From Fibrobacter sp. (lineage in GTDB: Bacteria > Fibrobacterota > Chitinivibrionia > Chitinivibrionales > Chitinispirillaceae): a stretch of 32,733 nucleotides of DNA. The notes beneath the pieces were generated by a model that saw nothing but the letters and a program-made list of their open reading frames with translations, was not told the origin of the DNA and did not search any database. Below are positions 17,149 to 25,503 of this stretch, piece after piece. The stretch's first letter is position 1; each line of letters begins with the position of its first letter. The DNA lies in the NCBI GenBank assembly GCA_012523595.1, contig JAAYIG010000068.1, positions 1 to 32,733 of the forward strand. Direction: 5' to 3'. The translations under genes were made by a program, and so were the position numbers.

Positions 17149-18889
17149 TTTTCCTGAAAACCTCTCATACTTTGTCTTTGAAAATATTACTCCCCTTGTC
17201 AATAATGGAGAATATCCTCTGAAAAAAGAACCTGGTGATGAGGTCATTGTGGAAGCGGATATTTTCCGTACCGGACATGAAAAAATCGGTGCCAGACTGA
17301 TCTACAGAAAACAGGGCGATTCCGCATGGAAAAAATCTCCCATGGAGCATGTCAATAATGACCTCTGGCGGGGAAGCTTTAAAGTCGATCAGATCGGTTT
17401 TTATGAATATGGTCTTGAGGCCTGGACTCTTCCGGACAAAAGAAAAGTCACCAGATTTGAAAAAACGTTCAAGGTAAGGGTAGACCCCATTTACGCACGA
17501 TTCTCGACATGGTACGAGATGTTCCCCCGGTCACAGGGTAAATATGACGATAGAAGCGCAACATGGTATGACTGCATAGAAAGATTGAATGATATCAAAA
17601 ACATGGGTTTTGATACGATCTATCTTGTTCCTATCCACCCAATCGGAAAGAAAAACCGTAAAGGAAAAAACAACAGTCTCAAAGCTCTCGATGGAGAACC
17701 GGGATCACCTTACGCAGTTGGTAATGAACATGGCGGTCACTACGCGGTTGACCCTGATATCGGGACAATGGAGGAATTTGAGGAATTTGTAAAAGCCTGT
17801 AAAAAACACGGTTTTAAACTCGCGCTCGATATCGCCCTCAACAGCAGCCCTGATCACCCGCACGTAAAAGAGCACCCGGAATGGTTCTGCTATGAAAAGG
17901 ATGGTACTATAAAGTGTGCTGAGAACCCTCCAAAAAAATACGAAGATATCTATCCTTACGATTTCTTCAATCCCAAATGGAAGGAGCTGTGGACAGAAAT
18001 CAGGAATATTATCCTTTTCTGGGCAGATAAAGGCTTTACATTCTTCAGAATCGACAATCCACACACAAAACCCTTTATATTCTGGGAATGGCTTATAAAC
18101 GATATAAAAAAGAAGAGACCGGAGCTCGTATTTCTCTCTGAAGCATTTACAAGACCTAAAGTCATGCACCGGCTTGCCAAGCTGGGGTTTGACATGTCTT
18201 ATACCTACTTTACATGGCGAAACGAGAAATGGGAGCTTGAGGAGTACTTTAAAGAGCTTACCTCGTCACCCGCAAAAGAATACATGCGCGGTATGCTCTT
18301 CCCTACCACGCCTGATATTCTGCCGATCATACTCCAGAATGCCCCCAGGGAGGCATTTACAATGAGAGCCTTTCTGGCTGCAACTCTATCGAGCCTCTTT
18401 GGAATGTACAATGGATATGAGCTTTGTGAGACTGTTCCTTACCCTGGTAAAGAGGAGCTTCTGGACTCCGAAAAATATCAGTACAAAGCAAGAGACTGGG
18501 ACGCTCCGGGAAATGTAAAAAGCTTCATAAAAACACTTAATCAGATAAGAAACAATTATCCGGCATTCCATGAATACGACAATCTTTTTTTTCACTATTG
18601 TGAAAACAGGGAGATCATGGCTTACTCTAAAGTAGATAAGCGATCCGGATGTAAAATGCTATGTATTGTTAATCTGGATGTAAAAAACACCCAGTCAGGA
18701 TGGGTCGACCTTGATGTAGGTGCGCTTGGTCTGGAGCACTCCCGGGAATACCTGGTAAAAGATGTTTTGAACAATGATGAGACCTACAGATGGCAGGGTG
18801 GACGAAATTTTGTAATACTTGACCCGAAGAAAAGACCGGGACATATTTTTCAGATAATAGAGGAACATCCGGAGAGTATTGAACTCTGA
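17141..18889 (+). CDS. glgE: Alpha-1,4-glucan:maltose-1-phosphate maltosyltransferase GlgE
   Basis: A 582-aa GH13 enzyme that extends alpha-1,4-glucan by transferring maltosyl units from maltose 1-phosphate. An N-terminal beta-sandwich domain (about 1-110) precedes the catalytic barrel. GlgE-specific stretches include RFSTWYEMFPRSQGK, LVPIHPIGKKNRKGKNN, GGHYAVDPDIGT and DNPHTKPFIFWEWL. The nucleophile is Asp305 in FRIDNPHTKP and the acid/base is Glu334 in LSEAFTRPKVM. It is shorter than actinobacterial GlgE proteins (roughly 660-700 aa), although all key motifs are intact. It starts inside the end of glgM with an 8-base overlap, indicating translational coupling, and is followed after 17 bases by a small secreted protein gene. 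Confidence 0.93.
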   Translation: MSSFPENLSYFVFENITPLVNNGEYPLKKEPGDEVIVEADIFRTGHEKIGARLIYRKQGDSAWKKSPMEHVNNDLWRGSFKVDQIGFYEYGLEAWTLPDKRKVTRFEKTFKVRVDPIYARFSTWYEMFPRSQGKYDDRSATWYDCIERLNDIKNMGFDTIYLVPIHPIGKKNRKGKNNSLKALDGEPGSPYAVGNEHGGHYAVDPDIGTMEEFEEFVKACKKHGFKLALDIALNSSPDHPHVKEHPEWFCYEKDGTIKCAENPPKKYEDIYPYDFFNPKWKELWTEIRNIILFWADKGFTFFRIDNPHTKPFIFWEWLINDIKKKRPELVFLSEAFTRPKVMHRLAKLGFDMSYTYFTWRNEKWELEEYFKELTSSPAKEYMRGMLFPTTPDILPIILQNAPREAFTMRAFLAATLSSLFGMYNGYELCETVPYPGKEELLDSEKYQYKARDWDAPGNVKSFIKTLNQIRNNYPAFHEYDNLFFHYCENREIMAYSKVDKRSGCKMLCIVNLDVKNTQSGWVDLDVGALGLEHSREYLVKDVLNNDETYRWQGGRNFVILDPKKRPGHIFQIIEEHPESIEL

Positions 18890-18906
18890 TTCCCACAGGG
18901 TGGATT

Positions 18907-19398
18907 ATGTACCCAAAGCTACTACTGATCCTTATTATTAGCATGCCGGTATTTGCTGTCAATATTCCGGGACAATACCGGTGCAAAGCCTTAAGGTTGG
19001 TAAGAACAGCGGGCAGTGATGTCTACGTGAGAAGTTTTTCAACGCCCTCTCTTTTTCTCAATTTCCAGCCTGGAACTCTGACTCTGAGCGGAGAGCATTC
19101 AGAATTTCACTTATCAGAAAAATTCAATATATCGAAAGCTTCAGGTGATACCCTGTTTGCCGAAGTCAAATTATCGGACAGGACAGAGAAAGTACTCATG
19201 CTCTCCAGAGAAGATACCTTAATAATCGATTTCGCGTTCGAAAATGAGGAAGCATCCTTCAATGTCAATGTAATGATGCTCCTTGAGGCTGTAAAGCAGA
19301 ACCAGGTTACAACAGTGAGGAAATCCAGAACTGCCCGCGATACTGCTCAGTCAAGAGCGACAAGGAGGGATCTTCTCGGCAGAAGCAGAAGAAACTGA
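18907..19398 (+). CDS. Small secreted protein of unknown function
   Basis: A 163-aa protein with a clear signal peptide (MYPKLLLILIISMPVFA) and no recognised domain. The mature part looks beta-rich (SLFLNFQPGTLTLSG, DTLFAEVKLSDRTEKVLML) and ends in a very basic, Arg/Thr/Ser-rich tail (residues about 138-163) with several Arg pairs. The ATG at 18907 follows GGGTGG at close spacing. It lies 17 bases after glgE on the same strand with no terminator between, so it is probably cotranscribed with glgM-glgE. A periplasmic or envelope role is inferred only from the signal peptide; no link to alpha-glucan metabolism can be shown from sequence. Confidence 0.65.
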   Translation: MYPKLLLILIISMPVFAVNIPGQYRCKALRLVRTAGSDVYVRSFSTPSLFLNFQPGTLTLSGEHSEFHLSEKFNISKASGDTLFAEVKLSDRTEKVLMLSREDTLIIDFAFENEEASFNVNVMMLLEAVKQNQVTTVRKSRTARDTAQSRATRRDLLGRSRRN

Positions 19399-19555
19399 TT
19401 TTTCATCCTTACAAAATTCATTTCCATTCTCATCCCTGTTATTCTTTGCCGCCTCTCCGCACGCCCACTTCTTTATGTGAAATTTCCCTTCTGTATTCCT
19501 GCTTTCGCAAGATTTGACATGGAAGCAAAACAGTCACTTTGTAAAGAACATCTGT

Positions 19556-19583
19556 CAGGCATCATGCCTGTGAAAACAGGCAT
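19556..19583. repeat. Tripartite alternative-hairpin repeat
   Basis: CAGGCAT (19556-19562), ATGCCTG (19564-19570) and CAGGCAT (19577-19583) occur in a row. The middle arm can pair with either outer arm, giving two mutually exclusive 7-bp hairpins; the second has loop TGAAAA. The stretch CCTGTGAAAACAGGCATCCA resembles a widely dispersed bacterial REP-like repeat. It sits between two convergent genes and may act as their terminator. Confidence 0.5.
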
Positions 19584-19602
19584 CCAGGAGATTGGAAGAG
19601 AA

Positions 19603-20646
19603 TTACCCCTTCTCATCCGCAGTTATTTTCCTCCATCCCGCTATCCCGCACGTTTTACAATGCTTATTCAGCTTTCCTGAAATAATTCCATTACGGATAG
19701 CCACCATCTCTTCTCCGTTCAGGATCTCCTCCAGACTGCATTCATTCAGGTTCCCGAAAGAAACATATTGACAACAGGGGGCAACTGTCCCATCAGCATG
19801 ACAAAAGATAGTGACCCATGGTTCAGAACAGTCTCGTGTCTCATCCGGATGTTCTGAATACTGAGACTCTTTCTTCCCATCATCGCTGTGATCATTCTCC
19901 TTTTTCTCAACCCTTCTTTTAATACTGTCAATAAGCCCGTAAGGGAAAAAGACCCTTTTCCCATGCTTCTGAAGAACCGCAACTGCAGCATAGAAAAGAG
20001 CTGCTGCATATTGAAACTGATCATCTGGAAGTTCTGTAATGTGCCTGACCGGTACACCATCATACTTTATCAGATTGCAGAAATTATACGCCTCGATTCC
20101 ATATTGCATCCCCATTTTCACAAACTCTTCCAACCCGAAAACATTCTGGTCAGACAGAAGACAGCTAAAGGAAAAAATCGGTGGTTCCCTGTTTTCTCTC
20201 AATGCCCGGTTACGGATTTCGGCAATATTTCCGAGAAGACAGTTCAGGTCTGCTCCTCCTCTTAGTCTCCTGAACAGCTCCGGATCTGCTGTGTCGCAAC
20301 TTACTTCGATTGTACTGAAACGGGAAAAAGTGTGTGTTTCCTCATCTGTTAATTTTCTGGACATGTTCGTTATAATACCCAGTTTTATCCCATGATCAAG
20401 CATTTTCTGGCTGTAAAGATACCAGTTTCTGTAAAGTGTCGTCTCACCATGTCCGTTGATACAGACATAATTTGTCCTGTATTTGATTATGAAATCGATT
20501 ACACGATTTAACAGTTCCTCTGGCATGTCGAATGAGCGGTCATTCTTTACCAGGGTTTTGGCACAATAGGCACAACGTAGATTACAACGAGTAGTAAACT
20601 CAAGTAAAAGCCGCTGTATATCAGATGGGTTTATTGTGGGTTTCAT
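19603..20646 (-). CDS. Radical SAM protein with SPASM-type C-terminal cluster
   Basis: A 347-aa iron-sulfur enzyme. The radical SAM motif CNLRCAYC (Cys21, Cys25, Cys28) binds the [4Fe-4S] cluster that cleaves S-adenosylmethionine. The C-terminal region has cysteines in the arrangement expected of a SPASM-type auxiliary cluster: CSEPWVTIFCHADGTVAPCC, then CKTCGIAGWRK. Between the core and the SPASM part lies a charged, probably disordered segment near residues 248-275 (Lys/Glu/Asp/His/Ser-rich). SPASM proteins mature peptides or modify small molecules, but no precursor peptide gene is seen nearby, so the substrate is unknown. The ATG at 20646 follows AGGA at unusually close spacing. A promoter with a perfect TATAAT lies upstream. 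Confidence 0.88.
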   Translation of the reverse strand: MKPTINPSDIQRLLLEFTTRCNLRCAYCAKTLVKNDRSFDMPEELLNRVIDFIIKYRTNYVCINGHGETTLYRNWYLYSQKMLDHGIKLGIITNMSRKLTDEETHTFSRFSTIEVSCDTADPELFRRLRGGADLNCLLGNIAEIRNRALRENREPPIFSFSCLLSDQNVFGLEEFVKMGMQYGIEAYNFCNLIKYDGVPVRHITELPDDQFQYAAALFYAAVAVLQKHGKRVFFPYGLIDSIKRRVEKKENDHSDDGKKESQYSEHPDETRDCSEPWVTIFCHADGTVAPCCQYVSFGNLNECSLEEILNGEEMVAIRNGIISGKLNKHCKTCGIAGWRKITADEKG

Positions 20647-20700
20647 TCCTGAGAAATGGCGGTTCTCTTTTTACTTGGAATATTTTCGCTCTGAATCTTA

Positions 20701-20729
20701 ATTATAAGGTTTAAATCAATGAATGAGAA
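20701..20729 (-). promoter_or_regulatory. Candidate promoter for the radical SAM/SPASM gene
   Basis: On the minus strand, TTCTCA (20729-20724) and TATAAT (20706-20701) are spaced by 17 bases. The -10 box matches consensus exactly and the -35 box matches four of six. Transcription would start near 20694, about 48 bases before the ATG at 20646. Confidence 0.5.
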
Positions 20730-20807
20730 GGTATTACTCGGATTCATCTGCAGCTTTCAAATCCAGAACCTTCATATATGGATAGTTACGAAAGGCTCAA
20801 TACCAGG

Positions 20808-22034
20808 ATGAAATTTACTATAGCAGGTGGTGGTGCCGCAGGCATTTTCGCTGCAATCTCCTGTAAAGAAAAAAACAGTTCCACCGATGTTACGGTTCTT
20901 GAACAGGGAGATAAGCCGCTTGTAAAAGTGTCTCTTTCCGGAGGCGGAAGATGCAATCTCACAAATTCAATCACAGACCCTGTACAGCTCTCCACATTTT
21001 ACCCCAGAGGCAGCAGAGAGCTTATCGGTCCATTCCACCGCTTCAATTCTGCCGATACTGTCAACTGGTTTCAGTCACATGGTGTCCCTCTTAAAAGAGA
21101 ACCCGATGGACGGGTATTTCCGAAATCGGATGAATCAGAATCAATAGTAAAATGCCTTCTTGATACTGCCGAAAAGACTGGTGTCAAAATCAGAAGGAAT
21201 TGTGGACTGACATCGGCAATACCTTCACCTCAGAAAGGCGGCTTCGATCTGTTAACAAGCGATGGCAGCTCAGGATACTGCGATCTTCTGCTCCTGGCCA
21301 CAGGAGGCTCCCCTGATTCAGCAGGAATCAGGATAGCTGCCTTAGCGGGACACACTATAATCGATCAGATCCCCTCCCTTTTCTCTTTTGTGATCACAGA
21401 CAGTAGAATCTCATCCATCCCCGGAATATCGTTACAGAAAGCCTCAATCACTTTACCGCAAACCAGGTTTTCATCTGCAGGTCCGGTGCTTATCACTCAC
21501 AATGGGATCAGTGGTCCAGTTGTACTTAAACTCTCCTCTCTGGCCGCAAGGAAACTGTACGCAAAAAAATACAAGACAACCTGCCGGGTCGACTGGTTCC
21601 CTGACTCCACGCTTGAGCAGACTTTGCAGGTACTCTCCAGCAATCGTAAACTAATCGCCGGGAAAAGAATCTTTGGTGAACCGCCGCTTAAAATCCCCAG
21701 GCGGCTCTGGAACTCCCTTGCCGAAGCCTCAGGATGTGGCAGTGATCAACTCTGGGCTGATCTGTCAAAAAAACAGGCAGCAGAAATTGCAGCCCAGATC
21801 CACAAATGTGAATTAAAAATCACAGGGAAAGACAAAAACAAAGAGGAATTCGTGACTTGCGGCGGAGTAAAACTCTCTGAGATCTCTTTTAAAACCATGC
21901 AGAGCAAACTTTGTCCGCGCTTGTTCTTTGCCGGAGAACTGCTTGACATCGATGGACTCACTGGAGGATTCAACCTTCAGGCTGCATGGACCACTGGATG
22001 GATTGCAGGAGAGGGAATGGCTCTGTTTAAGTAA
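20808..22034 (+). CDS. BaiN/HI0933-family FAD-dependent oxidoreductase
   Basis: A flavoprotein of about 408 aa from the YhiN/HI0933/BaiN family, whose members bind FAD and NAD(P); few have a proven substrate. The FAD-binding loop GGGAAGIFAAI is at the N-terminus, followed by the family signature SLSGGGRCNLTN. The C-terminal signature ELLDIDGLTGGFNLQAAWTTG closes the Rossmann fold. The ATG at 20808 is chosen because the family starts just before the dinucleotide-binding strand (MKFTIAGGGAAG). An ATG at 20778 would add ten residues and has no better ribosome binding site. It is divergent from the SPASM gene and convergent with the long radical SAM gene, with 18 bases between stops. Confidence 0.9.
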   Translation: MKFTIAGGGAAGIFAAISCKEKNSSTDVTVLEQGDKPLVKVSLSGGGRCNLTNSITDPVQLSTFYPRGSRELIGPFHRFNSADTVNWFQSHGVPLKREPDGRVFPKSDESESIVKCLLDTAEKTGVKIRRNCGLTSAIPSPQKGGFDLLTSDGSSGYCDLLLLATGGSPDSAGIRIAALAGHTIIDQIPSLFSFVITDSRISSIPGISLQKASITLPQTRFSSAGPVLITHNGISGPVVLKLSSLAARKLYAKKYKTTCRVDWFPDSTLEQTLQVLSSNRKLIAGKRIFGEPPLKIPRRLWNSLAEASGCGSDQLWADLSKKQAAEIAAQIHKCELKITGKDKNKEEFVTCGGVKLSEISFKTMQSKLCPRLFFAGELLDIDGLTGGFNLQAAWTTGWIAGEGMALFK

Positions 22035-22052
22035 TAAACAAGTCAATCTCTG

Positions 22053-24584
22053 CTATACTTGCCATCCCACAGGCTCTCTTCCTGAAAAACATTGCTCGCG
22101 TATAACCTTGAAATCAGCCAACTCCATCTGCGGAAACAAGCCCTTTATCAGTTCCGAAGGTTTACAGGAATTCGTAGAAATCATCGATAAAAGCGCCTCG
22201 AAACCGCCCCCGGTAGATTTCAGTTCTATTATTCCGGGTCTTATGTCTTTCCGTCTGACCTCTCCACCCTTTTTGATCTCCACCTCTGCTGTGTCAAGTG
22301 AAAGCAATTGCCCGATTCTCTCCTCGATATCCCCCTCTTCCATCTCCTGGTATGGAGTAAACCTGTAGAGTGCCGAGGAGATGGAGGAATTCAAAGATGG
22401 TGTCCATTCCGGAAGTTCCCTGAACCCGATTACCTTTAAGTCATCCGGCAGCCATTTGTTTACAATAAGAGAGTCTGAAGAGAGCATTCCTGTCATCACA
22501 GTATCAAATGCCTCGCGCTCACCTATTATGCCTGATGGCAGAGGGGGCCCGAAAGACATCCTGGGGTGAGGATTGAAACCATTGGAGAAAGCTACAGGTA
22601 CCCCTGCAGCCAGAAACGCCCTCTGTATAACTGAAACCATGTCAAGATGGCCCAGATATCTCACCTGTTCACCCTTTCTGTACAAAAACCTGTACTGAAA
22701 GAGTTTTGTTTCCTTTTTCTGTGTAACACTGGTTCTTGATCTACTGTAAAGGATAAAACTTTTTTCATCCGGAATCTCTCTCCTGATACCGTTTACACAT
22801 ACACCACACGATGTACACTTTCCGGTTCGGCAGTCCTCTGTGGGCATCTCAAGCAGAGCCCGCCGCCTCTCCTCCATCAGATACGATTCCGAAACTCCGG
22901 TTGAGACTACTGACCAGGGAAGTTCCTGCTTCTCCGGAATTTCATCGAGGTAAGTATTCAAATCAATATTCAGTTCAGATGCCGCATCGATCCAGCGCTG
23001 AATGTCAAAACATTCATCCCACCCATCAAATCTGGCTCCCTTTCTCCAGGCTTGAAAGATAAGATCAGATACTCTCCTGTCACCTCTGGCCATCACAGTC
23101 TCCAGCATCGTTACCTGAGGATTGCGGTATGACACCTTGACATTCCTGAGTTTTCTCAGAACTGCTTTAATATGCGCTCCTTTACGTCCCAGAGAACCGG
23201 TGTCCTCCATTTTCTCTCGGCAGAATGGGGTATGGGGCTTTGGGGAGAAAGGTGAGATCGATACATGAATCATACGGCGTCTCTGCCTGGCCCTGACCAT
23301 CCCTGAAATCTTTGTTACCATCTGGATGATCGCCTCGATATCCTCATCCCTCTCTGTGGGCAGTCCGATCATGAAATAAAGCTTCAGCGTCTGCACATTA
23401 CCGGAAAGAAGCTTCTCAACAGTGCTGAAGATAGCCTCATCGGTGAAATCCTTGTTTATCACCCTGCGCAGCCTGGCACTGCCTGCCTCAGGTGCGATTG
23501 TCAGTGATGATGAAGCGGATACACGCCCCAGTTGTTCAAACTGCTCCTTAGTCAAGGCATCAACCCGGGTTGAAGGAAGTGCTATGGAAATGTGATACTT
23601 CTCCTTTAGCTCTGTAGCAGCTTCCAGAAGGCCGCTGAGACAGGTGTAGTCCGCAGTGGATAAACTCAGCAAACCAACATCCCGCCATCCCGTAGATTCA
23701 ACCCCGTCACGTATCTGCAGATATATTTCTCCGGGGCTCCGCTCCCTCACCGGTCTGTAATAAATACCTGCAGAACAAAACCGGCACCCCCTCGTGCATC
23801 CTCTCATAACCTCCACTGCCAGTCTCGAATGAACAGTCTCGATAAGAGGAACCAGCGGTTTCAGAGGATAGTATTCCCTGCAAAGGACCGGAACCTTTGC
23901 CGCAGTCACTCTTTTCCCTGCTGCAACAGTAAACTTTCCGCTCTTTTCCTCGCTGTAAAGAGATGGTACATAGATTCCCGGTATTTCTGAAATCGCCTTT
24001 AGTTTAGCCTCTCTTGATGATCCGGCTATCTTCTCCCTCTCCAGCACTCTGCATAGCGCGATAACGGTTTCCTCTCCGTCACCTATGGCAAAGGCATCGA
24101 TAAAGCGGGAAAGCGGCTCAGGGTTACCCGCACAAGGCCCCCCTGCTATTATTAGCGGATCACCATCAGAACGATCCCTGCTATAAACCTCCAAGCCGGC
24201 CAGATCGATCATGTTTACGATATTTGTGTATTGAAGTTCGTACTGAAGTGAAAAACCGATCCAGTCTGCATCCCTTACCTTCGACATATACTCGAGTGTA
24301 TAGAGCGGTATCCCTTCTCTGCGCATCACCTCTTCCGAATCAGCCCAGGGACTGAAGCTACGGGAGAGCGCCCAGTTCTTCTCTCGATTGACCAGATGAT
24401 AGAGAATCTGGAGGCCGTTATGAGACATACCGATATCATAGAGGTCCGGAAAACAGATCACACCATGAACAGTGATCTCACTGAGATCTTTTCTGATTAT
24501 ATTAAGCTCCGCCCCGGTGTACCTCAGTGGTCTTGACACATAGGGAAGAAGCCTGCTGTTGATGATATCTTTTAGGTTATGCAT
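22053..24584 (-). CDS. TIGR03960-type radical SAM protein fused to a DUF2344 domain
   Basis: An 843-aa protein made of two parts that are separate genes in some bacteria. The N-terminal part (about 1-600) is a B12-binding-like domain followed by a radical SAM core with the cluster motif CTRGCRFC (Cys263, Cys267, Cys270). A small cysteine group (CRTGKCTSCGVC) near residue 595 may hold another metal cluster. The C-terminal part (about 640-843; YRFLYRKGEQVRYLGHLDM, FNPHPRMSFGPPLPSG) is the TIGR03936/DUF2344 domain. The family is widespread and often lies near ribosomal or RNase E/G genes, but its reaction is not established to my knowledge. Here it is the second gene after a metallophosphoesterase, 60 bases downstream on the same strand. 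The ribosome binding site is weak. Confidence 0.92.
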   Translation of the reverse strand: MHNLKDIINSRLLPYVSRPLRYTGAELNIIRKDLSEITVHGVICFPDLYDIGMSHNGLQILYHLVNREKNWALSRSFSPWADSEEVMRREGIPLYTLEYMSKVRDADWIGFSLQYELQYTNIVNMIDLAGLEVYSRDRSDGDPLIIAGGPCAGNPEPLSRFIDAFAIGDGEETVIALCRVLEREKIAGSSREAKLKAISEIPGIYVPSLYSEEKSGKFTVAAGKRVTAAKVPVLCREYYPLKPLVPLIETVHSRLAVEVMRGCTRGCRFCSAGIYYRPVRERSPGEIYLQIRDGVESTGWRDVGLLSLSTADYTCLSGLLEAATELKEKYHISIALPSTRVDALTKEQFEQLGRVSASSSLTIAPEAGSARLRRVINKDFTDEAIFSTVEKLLSGNVQTLKLYFMIGLPTERDEDIEAIIQMVTKISGMVRARQRRRMIHVSISPFSPKPHTPFCREKMEDTGSLGRKGAHIKAVLRKLRNVKVSYRNPQVTMLETVMARGDRRVSDLIFQAWRKGARFDGWDECFDIQRWIDAASELNIDLNTYLDEIPEKQELPWSVVSTGVSESYLMEERRRALLEMPTEDCRTGKCTSCGVCVNGIRREIPDEKSFILYSRSRTSVTQKKETKLFQYRFLYRKGEQVRYLGHLDMVSVIQRAFLAAGVPVAFSNGFNPHPRMSFGPPLPSGIIGEREAFDTVMTGMLSSDSLIVNKWLPDDLKVIGFRELPEWTPSLNSSISSALYRFTPYQEMEEGDIEERIGQLLSLDTAEVEIKKGGEVRRKDIRPGIIELKSTGGGFEALLSMISTNSCKPSELIKGLFPQMELADFKVIREQCFSGREPVGWQV

Positions 24585-24644
24585 TTAAGAAAATTACAAT
24601 AAAGTAATAGGAAGGTGATGTCGGGAGATCAATATCGCTCCGAG

Positions 24645-25376
24645 CTACCGCCCTTTTTCCAGTCTCTCGGCCAGAAAAACCGGAAGACTATTCTCATGGA
24701 TCTTCTTCTGGGTCACTCTGTAGTCATAGGGAACCCTGACAATTGAAATCTCCATCTTTTCAGAATCATAGATTACGTAACAGGAACGGGAATCGAAATC
24801 CCTTGGCTGCCCGACACTGCCGACATTGATCAGATAATAATGATTCTCACTGAGTTTTATAAGATGATCCGAGTGAAGAATGATCCTGTCATTTTCCTGA
24901 ATCATTATCGATGGCCAATGGGTGTGTCCTATGAAATTGAGTCGATATATAAGGCTGTTGAATGCCTCGAATATGGCTTCCTCACTGTCGGGAAAAACGT
25001 AAACCCAGTCCTGAGGGTTAGAGGGTGAGGAATGGGTAAAGAACATGTCATCTTTTACGACTATAAGAGGAAGAGACCTGAGAAACTCCTTTCCGCTTTC
25101 CGAAAGGTTCTGTTTTGTCCACTCCATCGCAGCAAAGGCGTAGTAGGTAAAATTCTGAGTGTCTATCTTCCCTATCGCCGCGTAATCATGATTCCCGGCT
25201 ACACAGTAAGAAGCGCTCTTTTTAATCAGATCTATACAGGTCTCAGGATCAGGATAGTACCCTACAATATCTCCCAGGCAGATGGTCTGCTCTATATGAC
25301 GATCACTGATATCATTGAGAACAGCGTTCAGAGCTTCTGCATTGCCATGGATATCGGAAATTATCGCATATCTCAT
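24645..25376 (-). CDS. Calcineurin-like metallophosphoesterase
   Basis: A 243-aa phosphoesterase with the complete binuclear-metal motif set: SDIHGN at the N-terminus, LGDIVGY, AGNHDY, a lone His in FFTHSS, and GHTH. The sequence closely follows the bacterial YfcE/MJ0936-like branch, which hydrolyses phosphodiesters or phosphomonoesters; the physiological substrate is unknown. The ATG at 25376 follows GGGGA at 6-nt spacing. A strong promoter lies just upstream, and the TIGR03960-type radical SAM gene follows after 60 bases, so the two are likely cotranscribed. Confidence 0.9.
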   Translation of the reverse strand: MRYAIISDIHGNAEALNAVLNDISDRHIEQTICLGDIVGYYPDPETCIDLIKKSASYCVAGNHDYAAIGKIDTQNFTYYAFAAMEWTKQNLSESGKEFLRSLPLIVVKDDMFFTHSSPSNPQDWVYVFPDSEEAIFEAFNSLIYRLNFIGHTHWPSIMIQENDRIILHSDHLIKLSENHYYLINVGSVGQPRDFDSRSCYVIYDSEKMEISIVRVPYDYRVTQKKIHENSLPVFLAERLEKGR

Positions 25377-25414
25377 CAGTTTCCCCGGTGATTTCTTTCA
25401 TAATTGAATCATAT

Positions 25415-25443
25415 ATTATATTATGCAGTACTTTTTATTGCAA
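25415..25443 (-). promoter_or_regulatory. Strong sigma70-type promoter for metallophosphoesterase operon
   Basis: On the minus strand, TTGCAA (25443-25438) and a perfect TATAAT (25420-25415) are spaced by exactly 17 bases. Transcription would start near 25408, leaving a leader of about 32 bases with a GGGGA ribosome binding site before the ATG at 25376. Confidence 0.65.
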
Positions 25444-25503
25444 ATACAATCTCCCCGGTTCTTCAAAATCGTACCAGGAGTATTTAATCAGTAGCTGAAA
25501 TTT

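Noticed and set aside
19477-19680. 67-aa frame containing MPVKTGIQ
   Set aside because: This peptide is a translation of a hairpin repeat often miscalled as protein, and it overlaps the end of the SPASM gene.
21225-21240. TTCACCTCAGAAAGG within the flavoprotein gene as a further repeat copy
   Set aside because: Only the left half matches and it lies in coding sequence with no symmetric partner.
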